Counted from the stretch's first letter, positions 34,157-42,535 are shown. The stretch is 64,000 nt of DNA from Nodosilinea sp. LEGE 07298 (GCF_015207265.1 NZ_JADEXE010000002.1:1-64000); one strand, 5' to 3'. Program-made: numbers and translations. Notes: generated by a model not told the origin, from the letters alone.

Positions 34157-37100
34157 ATGACTACTGATCCGAGATTTGACGCCTTTTGTTCTCACCAGGG
34201 GCTTGATGTTTTTCATGCCGTCACCCACCAGCACCAAATCTGGCAGCCCGACCTATACGACGTTGACACCATTCATCCAGAAGCTCGCTTAGCCTACGAA
34301 CGGTTGCTGAATCGAGCCGATAGTTCTGCCGCTAGCGATTCAGGCCGCATCCTATTGCTGTTGGGAGAGTCGGGGGCGGGTAAAACTCATTTGATGCGGT
34401 TTTTTCGCAATCAAACCCACGAACAACAGAAGGGCTTCTTTAGCTACATGCAGATGACCTCTGCGGTGTCGAACTATGCTCGGTATGTGCTGAGAAACAC
34501 CATCGATTCTTTCGATAAGCCCTACTACGAACCCTTTGGGCCAAAAACTGGACTGATTGAGTTTTCTAATGCCCTAGCCGAAAGCTCAGGCGTCGTTACG
34601 CCTAATGAACTTACTCTCCTGAAAGAAGACGATCTATCCCAGGAAGAGCTAATCGATTTAATCTACCCAATCGCAGATCGTGTGATTGCCCTGCCACAGT
34701 TCAATGGGGTTGATATCGACGTTATTCGGGCGCTGCTATACCTGCAACCCGGCCAGCCTGCTATCAGCGCTAAAGTCCTTAAACTATTACGGTGCGAACC
34801 CTTAACCCCCTACGACAGTAGAGTTTTAGGTGGGGTAGTTGGCCGCGATCACGATGATGATCCCCTGCGGATGCTACGGTCTTTTGCCTTGTTGATTCAG
34901 GCGGTTACCGGCGGGGCCTTTGTGGTTTGCCTAGACCAGCTTGAAGATATTCACAGTATGGATGAAGCTGGGCAGCGTTTCCGGCGAGCTGTTCAGACTA
35001 TCGTTACGCTAGCTGAGATTCCCAACGTCATCGTCGTGCTCTCCTGCCTAGAGAGCTTTTACGATCTGTTGAAACAACACCTGCCAAAATCCCATCTTGA
35101 TCGCCTAGAGCTAGATCCAACCCCCGTAAGCCTTAGTGCCCGGCGTTCAGAAGATGAAGTCAGGCAAATTCTCTCGCGGCGACTGCAAAATCTTTACGAA
35201 TTGGCAGAAATATCGGTCAACAGTGACGAAGCGTTATATCCCTTCCCTGACTCTATCGCTGAGACGCTAGCGGGTCAGACAACTCGCGATGTCTTGGAAT
35301 GGTGTCGCCGCCAGCGAGAAAAAAGCATCACCACAGGACAATTACCCGACATAGATATTACTGAGCCACCACCCAAAATTGATCCGCCGCCTTCGCCAGA
35401 CTATGAGCTGAGTCAACATTGGAATGATCACCTGGCGGGGAGCTTTGAGCCTCCCGACGATGATCGCGACCTACTTCACCTCATTGGCAACAGCATCGAG
35501 CGCTGTGGGCAAGAACTAAGCCATGGTTGCCACTTCACTACCCAGATCGATGGGGAGTACATGACCGCAGATCTGCACCTGGAGCCAAATAACTCTAGGG
35601 AATCTTTACGGCTGGGTTTATGTCAGAAGTCTTCAAAGGGTGGTGCTCTAGCCAAACAAATTCGGGAGCTTCAGCAAAACGCTGGCGATCGTATCCCCGT
35701 CGCCCTACGCACCACTGAATTCCCTAGCAATCCTCGAACAAAAATCGCCCAGCAGATTGGTGAGTTTCTCAGTCAGGGAGGTCGTCGCGCCCAGGTGGCC
35801 GATTCTGACTGGCGCACCATGCTGGCGATTCAGAGCTTCGAGCAGCAGTACGGCGATCGCCCCGAGTACCCCGCCTGGCTCCAGGTCGAACAGCCCCTGT
35901 CTCAGCTGCCCTCGCTCCAGCGCATCTTGAATTTGGCCAACCTGAAAATTGCCGCCGGTTCCGCATCCAGCGGCCAGCCTCAGCCAACCCAACCAACGCC
36001 CCAGCCAACCGCCACAAAGCTTGGGGATAATGCTCCTGAAGACGCGCCAAAACCAATTCCCGACCTTGAGGCTGAACCGACTTTACCTGAGCCAGCCTCA
36101 GCCATCCCCCTGGGCCAAACTCGCTCCGCAGTGCCGACTCTGGTGGATCTACCTCGGGAAGCGCTAGTGCGCCACGCCGCATTTCTGGGGGGCTCGGGCA
36201 GCGGCAAAACCACCCTGGCCCTGACCTTGATCGAACAACTGCTGCTACGGGGCGTGCCCGCCATTCTGCTTGATCGCAAAGGCGATCTGTGCAGCTACGC
36301 CAACCCCGAGGCTTGGGAACAGCCCACCGACAATCCTCGGCTGATGGCCTACCGGCAACTGCTGCGCGACCACATTGATGTTGCGGTCTACACCCCTGGC
36401 ACCCTGGGCGACGCCGGGCGACCGCTGAGCATTGCCATTACCCCGCCGGGTCTGGGGCAACTTCCCAGCGCTGAGCGGCAGCAAATTGCCAACTACTGCG
36501 CCGCCGCCCTGGGCGGCATTATGGGCTATAAAGCGGCGGGGCTGGATAAAACCCGGATGGCGGTTTTGGGGCAGGCGATCGCCGTGCTCAGCACCCTCCA
36601 AACCGATAACCCTCTGAGCATCGACCGGCTAATTGCCTTCATTGCCGAGCAGGATCCATTGTTGGTGAATGCGATCGGGGTGCTAGACCCGAAGCACTGC
36701 AAGAAGCTGGCGGAAGACCTCCAGACCCTCAGCCTGATGGCCGGGCAACTCTTCAATCCTCAGTGTGAACAACTCTCCACCGAGCAGCTGTTGGCCCCGT
36801 CTCACCCCCAGAAGACCCGGCTATCGGTAATCAATCTGGGCAGCCTAGGCGACAACGCCAGCATTCTGTTTTGGGTATCGCAGTTTTTGCTCAACCTCAA
36901 CCGCTATGCCCAGCGGCATCCCTCGGGCCAGCTTCAGGCGGTGGTGTTGTTTGATGAGGCCGATCTGTACCTGCCCGCCCAGGGCAAACCCTCCACCAAA
37001 GAGCCGATGGAAAGCCTGCTCAAGCGAGCCCGCTCCGCCGGGCTGGGTATTTTGCTTGCTACCCAAAGCCCCGGCGACCTGGACTACAAGTGTAGAGATC

Positions 37101-37342
37101 AAATCTCGTCCTGGTTTGTCGGCAAGGTGAAGGAAAACACCGCCCTCAACAAGCTGAAGCCTATGCTCAGCGAGGCCAAGACAGATGTGACCAGCAAGCT
37201 GGCCAACCAACAGGTCGGCGAGTTCTTCGCGATCCGTGCTGGGGAGGTCACCAGCTTGAAGGCTAACCTGTCATTGGTTCGGGCTGAACAGGTACCGCTG
37301 GAAATGGTGCAAGCCCTAGCGGCTAGTTCTGTAAATCAGTAG
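34157..37342 (+). CDS. Double P-loop ATPase: STAND-like N-terminus, nuclease-like middle, HerA/FtsK-like C-terminus
   Basis: A 1061-aa protein. The N-terminal ATPase (about 40-400) has Walker A GESGAGKT (70-77) and Walker B-like FVVCLDQLED. A middle segment (about 435-560, DRDLLHLIGNSIERCGQELS... GEYMTADLHLE) looks like a degenerate restriction-nuclease fold. A Pro/Gln-rich linker (about 600-650) leads to a HerA/VirB4-type ATPase (about 660-1050) with Walker A GGSGSGKTTL near 677 and Walker B VVLFDEADLYLP near 930. HerA-like motors with nucleases are common in anti-phage systems. The fusion of two ATPases in one chain is unusual. A strong hairpin follows the gene. Confidence 0.75.
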   Translation: MTTDPRFDAFCSHQGLDVFHAVTHQHQIWQPDLYDVDTIHPEARLAYERLLNRADSSAASDSGRILLLLGESGAGKTHLMRFFRNQTHEQQKGFFSYMQMTSAVSNYARYVLRNTIDSFDKPYYEPFGPKTGLIEFSNALAESSGVVTPNELTLLKEDDLSQEELIDLIYPIADRVIALPQFNGVDIDVIRALLYLQPGQPAISAKVLKLLRCEPLTPYDSRVLGGVVGRDHDDDPLRMLRSFALLIQAVTGGAFVVCLDQLEDIHSMDEAGQRFRRAVQTIVTLAEIPNVIVVLSCLESFYDLLKQHLPKSHLDRLELDPTPVSLSARRSEDEVRQILSRRLQNLYELAEISVNSDEALYPFPDSIAETLAGQTTRDVLEWCRRQREKSITTGQLPDIDITEPPPKIDPPPSPDYELSQHWNDHLAGSFEPPDDDRDLLHLIGNSIERCGQELSHGCHFTTQIDGEYMTADLHLEPNNSRESLRLGLCQKSSKGGALAKQIRELQQNAGDRIPVALRTTEFPSNPRTKIAQQIGEFLSQGGRRAQVADSDWRTMLAIQSFEQQYGDRPEYPAWLQVEQPLSQLPSLQRILNLANLKIAAGSASSGQPQPTQPTPQPTATKLGDNAPEDAPKPIPDLEAEPTLPEPASAIPLGQTRSAVPTLVDLPREALVRHAAFLGGSGSGKTTLALTLIEQLLLRGVPAILLDRKGDLCSYANPEAWEQPTDNPRLMAYRQLLRDHIDVAVYTPGTLGDAGRPLSIAITPPGLGQLPSAERQQIANYCAAALGGIMGYKAAGLDKTRMAVLGQAIAVLSTLQTDNPLSIDRLIAFIAEQDPLLVNAIGVLDPKHCKKLAEDLQTLSLMAGQLFNPQCEQLSTEQLLAPSHPQKTRLSVINLGSLGDNASILFWVSQFLLNLNRYAQRHPSGQLQAVVLFDEADLYLPAQGKPSTKEPMESLLKRARSAGLGILLATQSPGDLDYKCRDQISSWFVGKVKENTALNKLKPMLSEAKTDVTSKLANQQVGEFFAIRAGEVTSLKANLSLVRAEQVPLEMVQALAASSVNQ

Positions 37343-37371
37343 AGCGCTAACCGACACGCGCTGCGATCCTA

Positions 37372-37407
37372 GAACCAGCTTTCGGGAGCAATCCCGAAAG
37401 CTGGTTC
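37372..37407 (+). terminator. 16-bp perfect hairpin after the ATPase gene
   Basis: GAACCAGCTTTCGGGA pairs with TCCCGAAAGCTGGTTC around a GCAA loop. It lies 30 nt after the stop and has no clear T-run. Confidence 0.65.
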
Positions 37408-37515
37408 ATCCCCATTGTCGAGCAAACCTTTGAGCAGATTGCGGTAGGAAATTGGTAGGACGGTTTATTGAGAACCGCTATAATCAAGGGGCAGAAAGGG
37501 TTAGAAGATTTTCTG

Positions 37516-37564
37516 AACTTCGTTCGGGACGAAGGGGCCGTGGGTTCGAATCCCGCCATCCCGA
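37516..37564 (+). pseudogene. 3' half of a tRNA-Pro(CGG) gene
   Basis: From the anticodon arm onward the sequence is a clean tRNA-Pro(CGG): anticodon stem CTTCG/CGAAG around loop TTCGGGA (anticodon CGG), variable loop, T-arm GTGGG-TTCGAAT-CCCGC, acceptor strand CATCCCG and discriminator A. The D-arm and 5' acceptor strand (expected CGGGATG) are absent and replaced by unrelated sequence. This is the pattern left by integration at a tRNA gene. It also contains the target matched by the nearby delocalised CRISPR spacer. Confidence 0.8.
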
Positions 37565-37599
37565 TTCTTCTAAAACCTACTGCGGAAGCGCCTTGTAGC

Positions 37600-37662
37600 T
37601 GCACGTTCCGGAATTATTTGTCATCGTTCCGGAATTAGTGTCGGCGTTCCGGAATTAGTGTC
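37600..37662. mobile_element. Type V-K CAST transposon end (CRISPR-proximal end) with three TnsB-type repeats
   Basis: Starting at a possible TGCAC terminus there are three direct repeats, GTTCCGGAATTATTTGTC at 37605-37622 and GTTCCGGAATTAGTGTC at 37626-37642 and 37646-37662, with a period of 20-21 bp. Size, spacing and the xATTAxTGTC tail resemble the TnsB-binding repeats of ShCAST ends. The end lies 35 bp after the tRNA fragment. Confidence 0.75.
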
Positions 37663-37680
37663 TCTCAGCTGTGCTTTGCC

Positions 37681-37716
37681 TAATCGAGATGGCGGGATTC
37701 GTTTCAGTCCATGCTC
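37681..37716 (-). ncRNA. Delocalised homing crRNA (degenerate repeat plus tRNA-matching spacer)
   Basis: On the minus strand a truncated repeat (CATGGACTGAAAC, ending at 37701) is followed by spacer GAATCCCGCCATCTCGATTA. The tRNA-Pro fragment reads the same at 37547-37566 except one T/C change, and is preceded by GGTT, fitting the NGTN PAM of Cas12k. V-K CASTs are known to home to tRNA genes with such off-array spacers. Confidence 0.75.
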
Positions 37717-37810
37717 TTAAATGATAGTTTGGTTGAACCATTACGGTTATATGGTTTGTTTAGAGCTGTAGATATTACTGCCTCAGAATGGGCCAATGGG
37801 TTGGAACTTT

Positions 37811-38216
37811 GATTAAATCCTTATGGGCTGTGGAAGCCCAATGCGACGGCTCGGTTTCGCCTGGGTCGCCCTCGCGGCGGTAGTCGTTTCAATCCTCATG
37901 GGCTGTAGAAGCCCAGTGCGACTTTAACTAAAGTGTGTATAGCTCGCCGCGAGGGAATTGTTTCAATCCTCATGGGCTGTAGAAGCCCAGTGCGACTAAC
38001 CTCAGCGCCGCTCCACAGGCTAGGCCCAGCGAGGTTTCAATCCTCATGGGCTGTAGAAGCCCAGTGCGACCCTACATCCCGCTACCTCAGCTAGGGGGCA
38101 AGACCAAGTTTCAATCCTCATGGGCTGTAGAAGCCCAGTGCGACAGAGGTTGCTGGCTTGATCTTTACTCCTGCTGGTTGTTTCAATCCTCATGGGCTGT
38201 AGAAGCCCAGTGCGAC
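37811..38216 (-). CRISPR. CRISPR array, six repeats and five spacers
   Basis: The 37-nt repeats on the minus strand begin GTCGCACTGGGC, contain a 6-bp hairpin (TGGGCT/AGCCCA) and end GAGGATTGAAAC. They sit at 37811-37847 (degenerate, five mismatches, the last repeat in the transcription sense), 37886-37922, 37960-37996, 38034-38070, 38108-38144 and 38180-38216. Spacers are 38, 37, 37, 37 and 35 nt. The direction is set by the ATTGAAAC 3' end, the degenerate terminal repeat and the upstream tracrRNA and cas12k on the same strand. Confidence 0.93.
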
Positions 38217-38400
38217 AGCACCCACTCAAAACTCTTGGTTCGCGGGCCATTTGGCCCTTTCGATCGCGAACCTGCCTTTTTACGACCTGATTAACTGGCC
38301 AGACCACGGCGTACAGCATCGAAATGCCAGCGGGTAAGGCCTTCAGGCTGCGCGAACCTGCCAGGAAAAAGTCCTGCGCTTGGGGTTCGCGGAGGCTAAG
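38217..38400 (-). promoter_or_regulatory. CRISPR leader with GGTTCGCG repeats
   Basis: Upstream of the first repeat on the minus strand the motif GGTTCGCG (or its complement CGCGAACC) occurs four times, around 38237, 38267, 38353 and 38384. This style of leader is one I associate with cyanobacterial type I/III arrays. Confidence 0.5.
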
Positions 38401-38410
38401 ATATCGATAT

Positions 38411-38756
38411 GGGTGCATGGATTACTCCTCGGTCGGAGTTGTTTTGGCAGCCAACACTACAGTAAGTCCGTCCTCTCTTGCTGGGTGCGCCCCTATCCTG
38501 TTGCACGGTGCCCGATTCCAGACGTTCACTTACAACAGCAGCATCGGAGTGGTCAGTAGCCAGCACTGGTCTCTAAAAATATGATCCTTGATTTCTCGCT
38601 GTCCAAAACCCTTGGGCAGCAAGCGTTCTAACAAGCATCTTACTTTAGCAGTCCAGTGCCAGCCTGCCAGGGCCAGAAAGTAAGGCTGCTATCTCGCAGT
38701 CAAACAAGCCCTCATTTTTCACAGAACAGAGACTTTCGCATGTCCTGCGGCGCTTT
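38411..38756 (-). ncRNA. Cas12k tracrRNA
   Basis: The minus strand carries, in order, the blocks I remember from ShCAST tracrRNA: AGCGCCGCA at the 5' end, AAATGAGGG, GTTTGACTG, CTTTCTGGCCCTGG, GATGCTGCTG, CAGGATAGGGGCGC, CCCAGCAA, TACTGTAGTG and a final hairpin ACTCC/GGAGT followed by the anti-repeat AATCCATG. AATCC pairs with GGATT in the array repeat. Two insertions relative to ShCAST lengthen it: about 100 nt (38546-38663) and about 27 nt before CAGGATAGG. It lies between cas12k and the array, as in other V-K systems. Confidence 0.85.
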
Positions 38757-39115
38757 TAATACAAGTATCCTACTCTACGAATAAGTTCTTGTACAGTAGG
38801 GCTTGATAGGCATGGCAAACGCATACTTTTTTGAAGAGCCTCAACCCCTTTTCCAATAGGGCCTACAGTGTTTGCGTTGAAATCAACTATTGATTCCATT
38901 CTTAATAAACAGTCGCTGTAAACCAGGAAACTCGTTCTGGCCATACACTACCCAAGTCTTTGATAGCAAAGTGCCAGAAGCTCAAAGCCTTATCAGTCAG
39001 TAGATTGAGAGTTTTCATTTAATATGCGTTTGCCCTGGCTTGATAGGGGTTTTCGCTAGGAATTTCAGGACGGCGACACTAACTTAGCTAGCACATCAGG
39101 CTATAGATACTGGGG
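38757..39115. other. Gap between tracrRNA and cas12k
   Basis: No gene or structure recognised. The tracrRNA promoter should lie at its left side on the minus strand. Confidence 0.5.
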
Positions 39116-40972
39116 CTAAGTAGAAAGTGCTAAACGCTTTTCATAAGCTAGCAGGCCAAGGTCTTTGGCTTTTTCTTGGGGCGAACCAGAACATCCTTGC
39201 CGAGCCGTTTCGACGGTGATCCGGCACTGTCCAGCCTTAGAGGCGATGGCGTCTTGCAGACGACCGTAGCTCCACTGGTGAACTTGAGTGCGGTAGGCTT
39301 TGGCGTACTGTCTTTGGCCATCTACAAAATCGGGCACCTTCTCTGCCGCTCGTTGTTTGACCTCTGCTTCAACAATTTCGCGAATGTGGGCAAGGTCTGG
39401 TAGGACAATGCTGCCTGCTTGATAGGCTTGGGCAAGTTCAACGATTGCCTTAGCCAGCAGCCGATCAACATGCTTACCTAGGTCAGACTCTGGGGACATG
39501 CGCTTGCCGCCTTTGCGGCGCTGCCGGTGCCCCTGGTGAACTACTTTTACCCGTTCAGATCGGGCACGCTGTAGGAGCGGATAGTGCTCGCCCAGCAACT
39601 GTTTGGTAGATCGGTAGACCAGCACCTCTTGGGTTATGGCATTGATGACAGCAACGGTGGCAGGCTTCTCTGGCCCCATGCTGACCCCAACCAGAATGTC
39701 TGATCTAGGTTGGTAAAGGGGACGGCTGGGGCGAGGGTAAGGGGTTGGTAGCCGCTCAATGGTGGATTCTAGCCGTCCCACGTAGACCTGTTGGGTTTTA
39801 GATAGCGATTCTTTAGTCTGCATGGATGCCAGTTTTGTGGCGGTTTTAGCGGCTTTCTCGGCCATCACAAGTTGGGTGCCTTCTTGAGTCCACAGGGCGG
39901 TGTCTACGGTGCAAGACAGGTTGAGGTGGTAGCGGTTCCATGGCTCAGTCTCATCTTGATGCTTTTTGGACGGAATCCAAGACAGCCGAGCTGATCGCAG
40001 GGTAAACAAGCCCGCTGAATGGCGATCTCCTCCTGCACTTTTAGTTTCTTGATCTGCCAAAAACCGCTCGAACCAGTGCAGGTGAGGTTTGTCGCAGTAC
40101 ACCTTAAACCAATGCTGACTTGTGCCCTGGCCCTGAAAGCTGACCAGCAAACGGCCTTGCTCATCTCGCGACCAGACAAGCGTTTTGCCGGTTTCGTAAA
40201 TAATGGGGAAAGGAAAAGTGGCGGGTTCTCTGGTGAGGGATTGGTGCCAGGTGCTGTAGCTCTCATCATCTAGAGGGGGCGTGTGGATACTCTGGATGAG
40301 TGCTTCCGTCTGGATATGGCCAGTCAAATCGCGTCCTTTCGGAAGGCTGGCCTGAAGCTGAGTTTCTAGCCTCTGAATAGAAATTTCGGCTTTGCGGTAG
40401 CGCTTGGCCAGTGTGTCTAGGTTTTCGATTGCAGGGTCGAGCTTGGCACCGCGCTTGAGCAAATAGGCCAAGGCATTTTGACGAAGTGCTTTTTTGGCCT
40501 GCCCATACTCCTTAAATAGGTGCTTGAAGGGGTCAGTCGCTTCGACAGTTTTAAGGATGCGGATTGCCGTGTTCTGCAATTTCTCAAGGCTGCATCCGGC
40601 TTGTTCAGCCAGGGTAGAGTCGGGTTGTAGAATGCCGAGCCAGCGGCGTTTGCCTTCTAGCCGCCACTGCTTACGACGTTGCAGGCTGAGCCAGCTTTTG
40701 AAGGTGTAAGTGACCTGCTTTTGCGCTGAGATGTAGAACCAGACAGGCTGATTACTAAATCTAGGATCAGTTTTTAGTCCATTAACCAGTTTTATAACGA
40801 CTTCATTAGGCAACTTGCCTCGCTGCTGCCACCTTACAAAATCAGGATATCCTGGCACTCGGTGAAGAACTTCATTGACCAAGGGGGTATTACGTTCGGC
40901 CATTAACGTCCAAATGGCTTGCCGAGCCTCAGCTGAAGCGATCAAGCGGCACCGGACAGTTTTATATGCCAT
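39116..40972 (-). CDS. cas12k: Cas12k, RNA-guided targeting effector of type V-K CAST
   Basis: A 618-aa protein matching Cas12k along its length: N-terminal LMAERNTPLVNEVL and FVRWQQRGKLP, central FERFLADQETK and HSAGLFTLRSARL, and the C-terminal RuvC-like part with LVGVSMGPEKPATVAVI, LGKHVDRLLAKAIVELAQAYQAGSIVLPDL and WSYGRLQDAIASKA. Cas12k has a catalytically inactive RuvC and, with tracrRNA and crRNA, directs TnsC/TnsB transposition without cutting. Length fits the family (about 620-650 aa) and no frameshift is seen, so targeting may still function. It is divergent from cvkR with a CvkR operator in between. Confidence 0.95.
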   Translation of the reverse strand: MAYKTVRCRLIASAEARQAIWTLMAERNTPLVNEVLHRVPGYPDFVRWQQRGKLPNEVVIKLVNGLKTDPRFSNQPVWFYISAQKQVTYTFKSWLSLQRRKQWRLEGKRRWLGILQPDSTLAEQAGCSLEKLQNTAIRILKTVEATDPFKHLFKEYGQAKKALRQNALAYLLKRGAKLDPAIENLDTLAKRYRKAEISIQRLETQLQASLPKGRDLTGHIQTEALIQSIHTPPLDDESYSTWHQSLTREPATFPFPIIYETGKTLVWSRDEQGRLLVSFQGQGTSQHWFKVYCDKPHLHWFERFLADQETKSAGGDRHSAGLFTLRSARLSWIPSKKHQDETEPWNRYHLNLSCTVDTALWTQEGTQLVMAEKAAKTATKLASMQTKESLSKTQQVYVGRLESTIERLPTPYPRPSRPLYQPRSDILVGVSMGPEKPATVAVINAITQEVLVYRSTKQLLGEHYPLLQRARSERVKVVHQGHRQRRKGGKRMSPESDLGKHVDRLLAKAIVELAQAYQAGSIVLPDLAHIREIVEAEVKQRAAEKVPDFVDGQRQYAKAYRTQVHQWSYGRLQDAIASKAGQCRITVETARQGCSGSPQEKAKDLGLLAYEKRLALST

Positions 40973-40981
40973 AGCTCTATA

Positions 40982-40996
40982 AAAACATCATGTCAT
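40982..40996. promoter_or_regulatory. CvkR operator
   Basis: AAAACATCATGTCAT fits the published CvkR dyad AnnACATnATGTnnT (recalled) at every fixed position. It lies 10 nt upstream of the cas12k start, where a repressor would block transcription. Confidence 0.8.
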
Positions 40997-41039
40997 TATA
41001 GAGTAACTTCAGTTTTTGTCTTTCCGGTAGGATGTGTCT

Positions 41040-41678
41040 ATGGATTCATCTTTGATAGACCAACGCTTTTTTACCAGTGCCGAGGCAGCTCAGATCACGC
41101 GCTGCACTGCTCGGCAGCTTCAGTATTGGCGGCAAAAAGATGTAGTGGTGCCTACCATCAACGCCACCGGCACCGGACGCACGGTGTACTACTCTTTGTC
41201 AGATCTATTGCAACTGACCACGATGGAGTATTTGATGTCTCTAGGTTTGACTTATGAGGTCTGCCGTCAATACCTAGCGACTCTCAAAGCGTCAGATCCA
41301 AACGTTTTCAAGCATCCTGAGCAGTACAGTGTTACCAAGCGCTTCATGCTTTTGCAGAGAGAAGCCCAGGGGAGCTTGGAACTCTGCCCCTTCGCAAAGC
41401 AAGAGGCAGTTGATGCAGTTGCCAATGGAAGGGCGGTGATTCCCGTTTGGCCAGAAATTTTGCTCAAGCGGCTTGAGGATAGACTGCTGGTATTTGGGAT
41501 CAAGGTCTCTTTGCTAAAACCTGATGTGCAGCCAAAACCCATCCAGGAAAAGCCAGCCACGTCGCGGCCTCATAGCTATGCCGACGCTGCGGTAGGCAAA
41601 GAGCATCTATTCCTCGGAGAGACAGCTCTCATGATTGAGCCAGGCAAGTCTACAGAGGTAGAAGACAACAGCCAGTAG
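41040..41678 (+). CDS. cvkR: MerR-type repressor CvkR of the V-K CAST
   Basis: A 212-aa protein with an N-terminal MerR winged helix (FFTSAEAAQITRCTARQLQYWRQKDVVVPTI, then GRTVYYSLSDLLQLTTMEYLMSLG). It lacks the Cys pattern of metal-sensing MerR proteins and has a family-specific C-terminus. In Anabaena, CvkR encoded divergently from cas12k represses it, and the arrangement here is the same. ATG at 41040 with AGGA 7 nt upstream; a GTG at 41034 is also in frame. Confidence 0.88.
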   Translation: MDSSLIDQRFFTSAEAAQITRCTARQLQYWRQKDVVVPTINATGTGRTVYYSLSDLLQLTTMEYLMSLGLTYEVCRQYLATLKASDPNVFKHPEQYSVTKRFMLLQREAQGSLELCPFAKQEAVDAVANGRAVIPVWPEILLKRLEDRLLVFGIKVSLLKPDVQPKPIQEKPATSRPHSYADAAVGKEHLFLGETALMIEPGKSTEVEDNSQ

Positions 41679-41994
41679 TAGCCAGCCTCAAAGTTTGGAG
41701 CATTCTCAGATTTCCTCGTTATAAGCGGCGCTAGCTTCTTCCATCCACCCCAATGCTAAAGAGGTGGTTTTACTCAAAAAGCTGGATACAGTTTTTGAGC
41801 AAGACGTTGAATATCCACTAGGCGCTTATTTTTGTCTCAGTTTGGATCCATCTACTATGGATTTTGGATGGTGCCCCTTTTTGGCCTCACTTTCTTGATG
41901 CAGAGTATTGCTTATACTCTGCATCAGCAGGAACATGTAGGGATAAACACTATACGACTACATATATTTATCAATGCTTTCAGTAGATTATTAA
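41679..41994. other. Gap right of cvkR
   Basis: No gene recognised. In other V-K CASTs cargo genes and tniQ, tnsC and tnsB follow on this side. Confidence 0.5.
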
Positions 41995-42417
41995 TTAGCT
42001 TTCGGCTAACGCAGCAAGCGCCGCTTGGGCGACTGTTTCGGCCCGTTGCGATGTCACCTTTTGGTAGCGCAAGGTTGTCTGAATGTTCTGGTGCCCCATT
42101 AGCGCCCTCAATTCTTCGATGCCCATCAGTCCTACTCGCTCAGTGGCAAAGGTGTGCCGTAGGTCATGCATCCGAATGCCCTCTAGTTCTGGGCTTTGGG
42201 CGATTAAATCCGTCCAATCCTGGTGAGCTGTGCGATAGCTCATCCGGCTTACTTCCCCTGTGAAGGGCTGCTGGGCCGTAAATAAGGCCGAACAACCCGA
42301 GTGGCGCTCGTATTTTAGGTATCGCTCCAGAACCCGAGCCGCGTCGTCACTGTAAAAACACCACCGCCGTTTGTTGCCCTTGCCTACCACCTGAAACTTT
42401 CGCTGATCTAAGTTCAT
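41995..42417 (-). pseudogene. Tyrosine recombinase, C-terminal fragment
   Basis: About 140 residues of the catalytic domain: KGNKRRWCFYSD, HDLRHTFATERVG (second Arg), LMGHQNIQTTLRYQKV (His and nucleophile Tyr). The N-terminal domain and the first catalytic Arg are missing; an in-frame TGA lies seven codons upstream. It could be the decayed integrase of the element that once used the tRNA-Pro site at 37,516. Confidence 0.8.
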
Positions 42418-42535
42418 CTGGACAGTGCGAAGTTCTCAGGCCGTGGGGAAGGTGAAGAAAAACGGACACGCCTGCGCCCCGGAGGGCCGTCATGTCCGAG
42501 ACTGGCTGAAGTGATTATCAACAGCCAGACTTATT

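Noticed and set aside
37430-37566. Possible complete tRNA-Leu with a long variable arm
   Set aside because: The supposed anticodon loop lacks U33 and no 5' acceptor strand pairs with CATCCCG. The hairpin read as a variable arm is the tRNA-Pro(CGG) anticodon arm.
37347-37604. 85-aa minus-strand reading frame across the tRNA fragment
   Set aside because: It is the antisense of the tRNA-Pro 3' half and the terminator hairpin; this kind of frame is a known artefact at tRNA genes.
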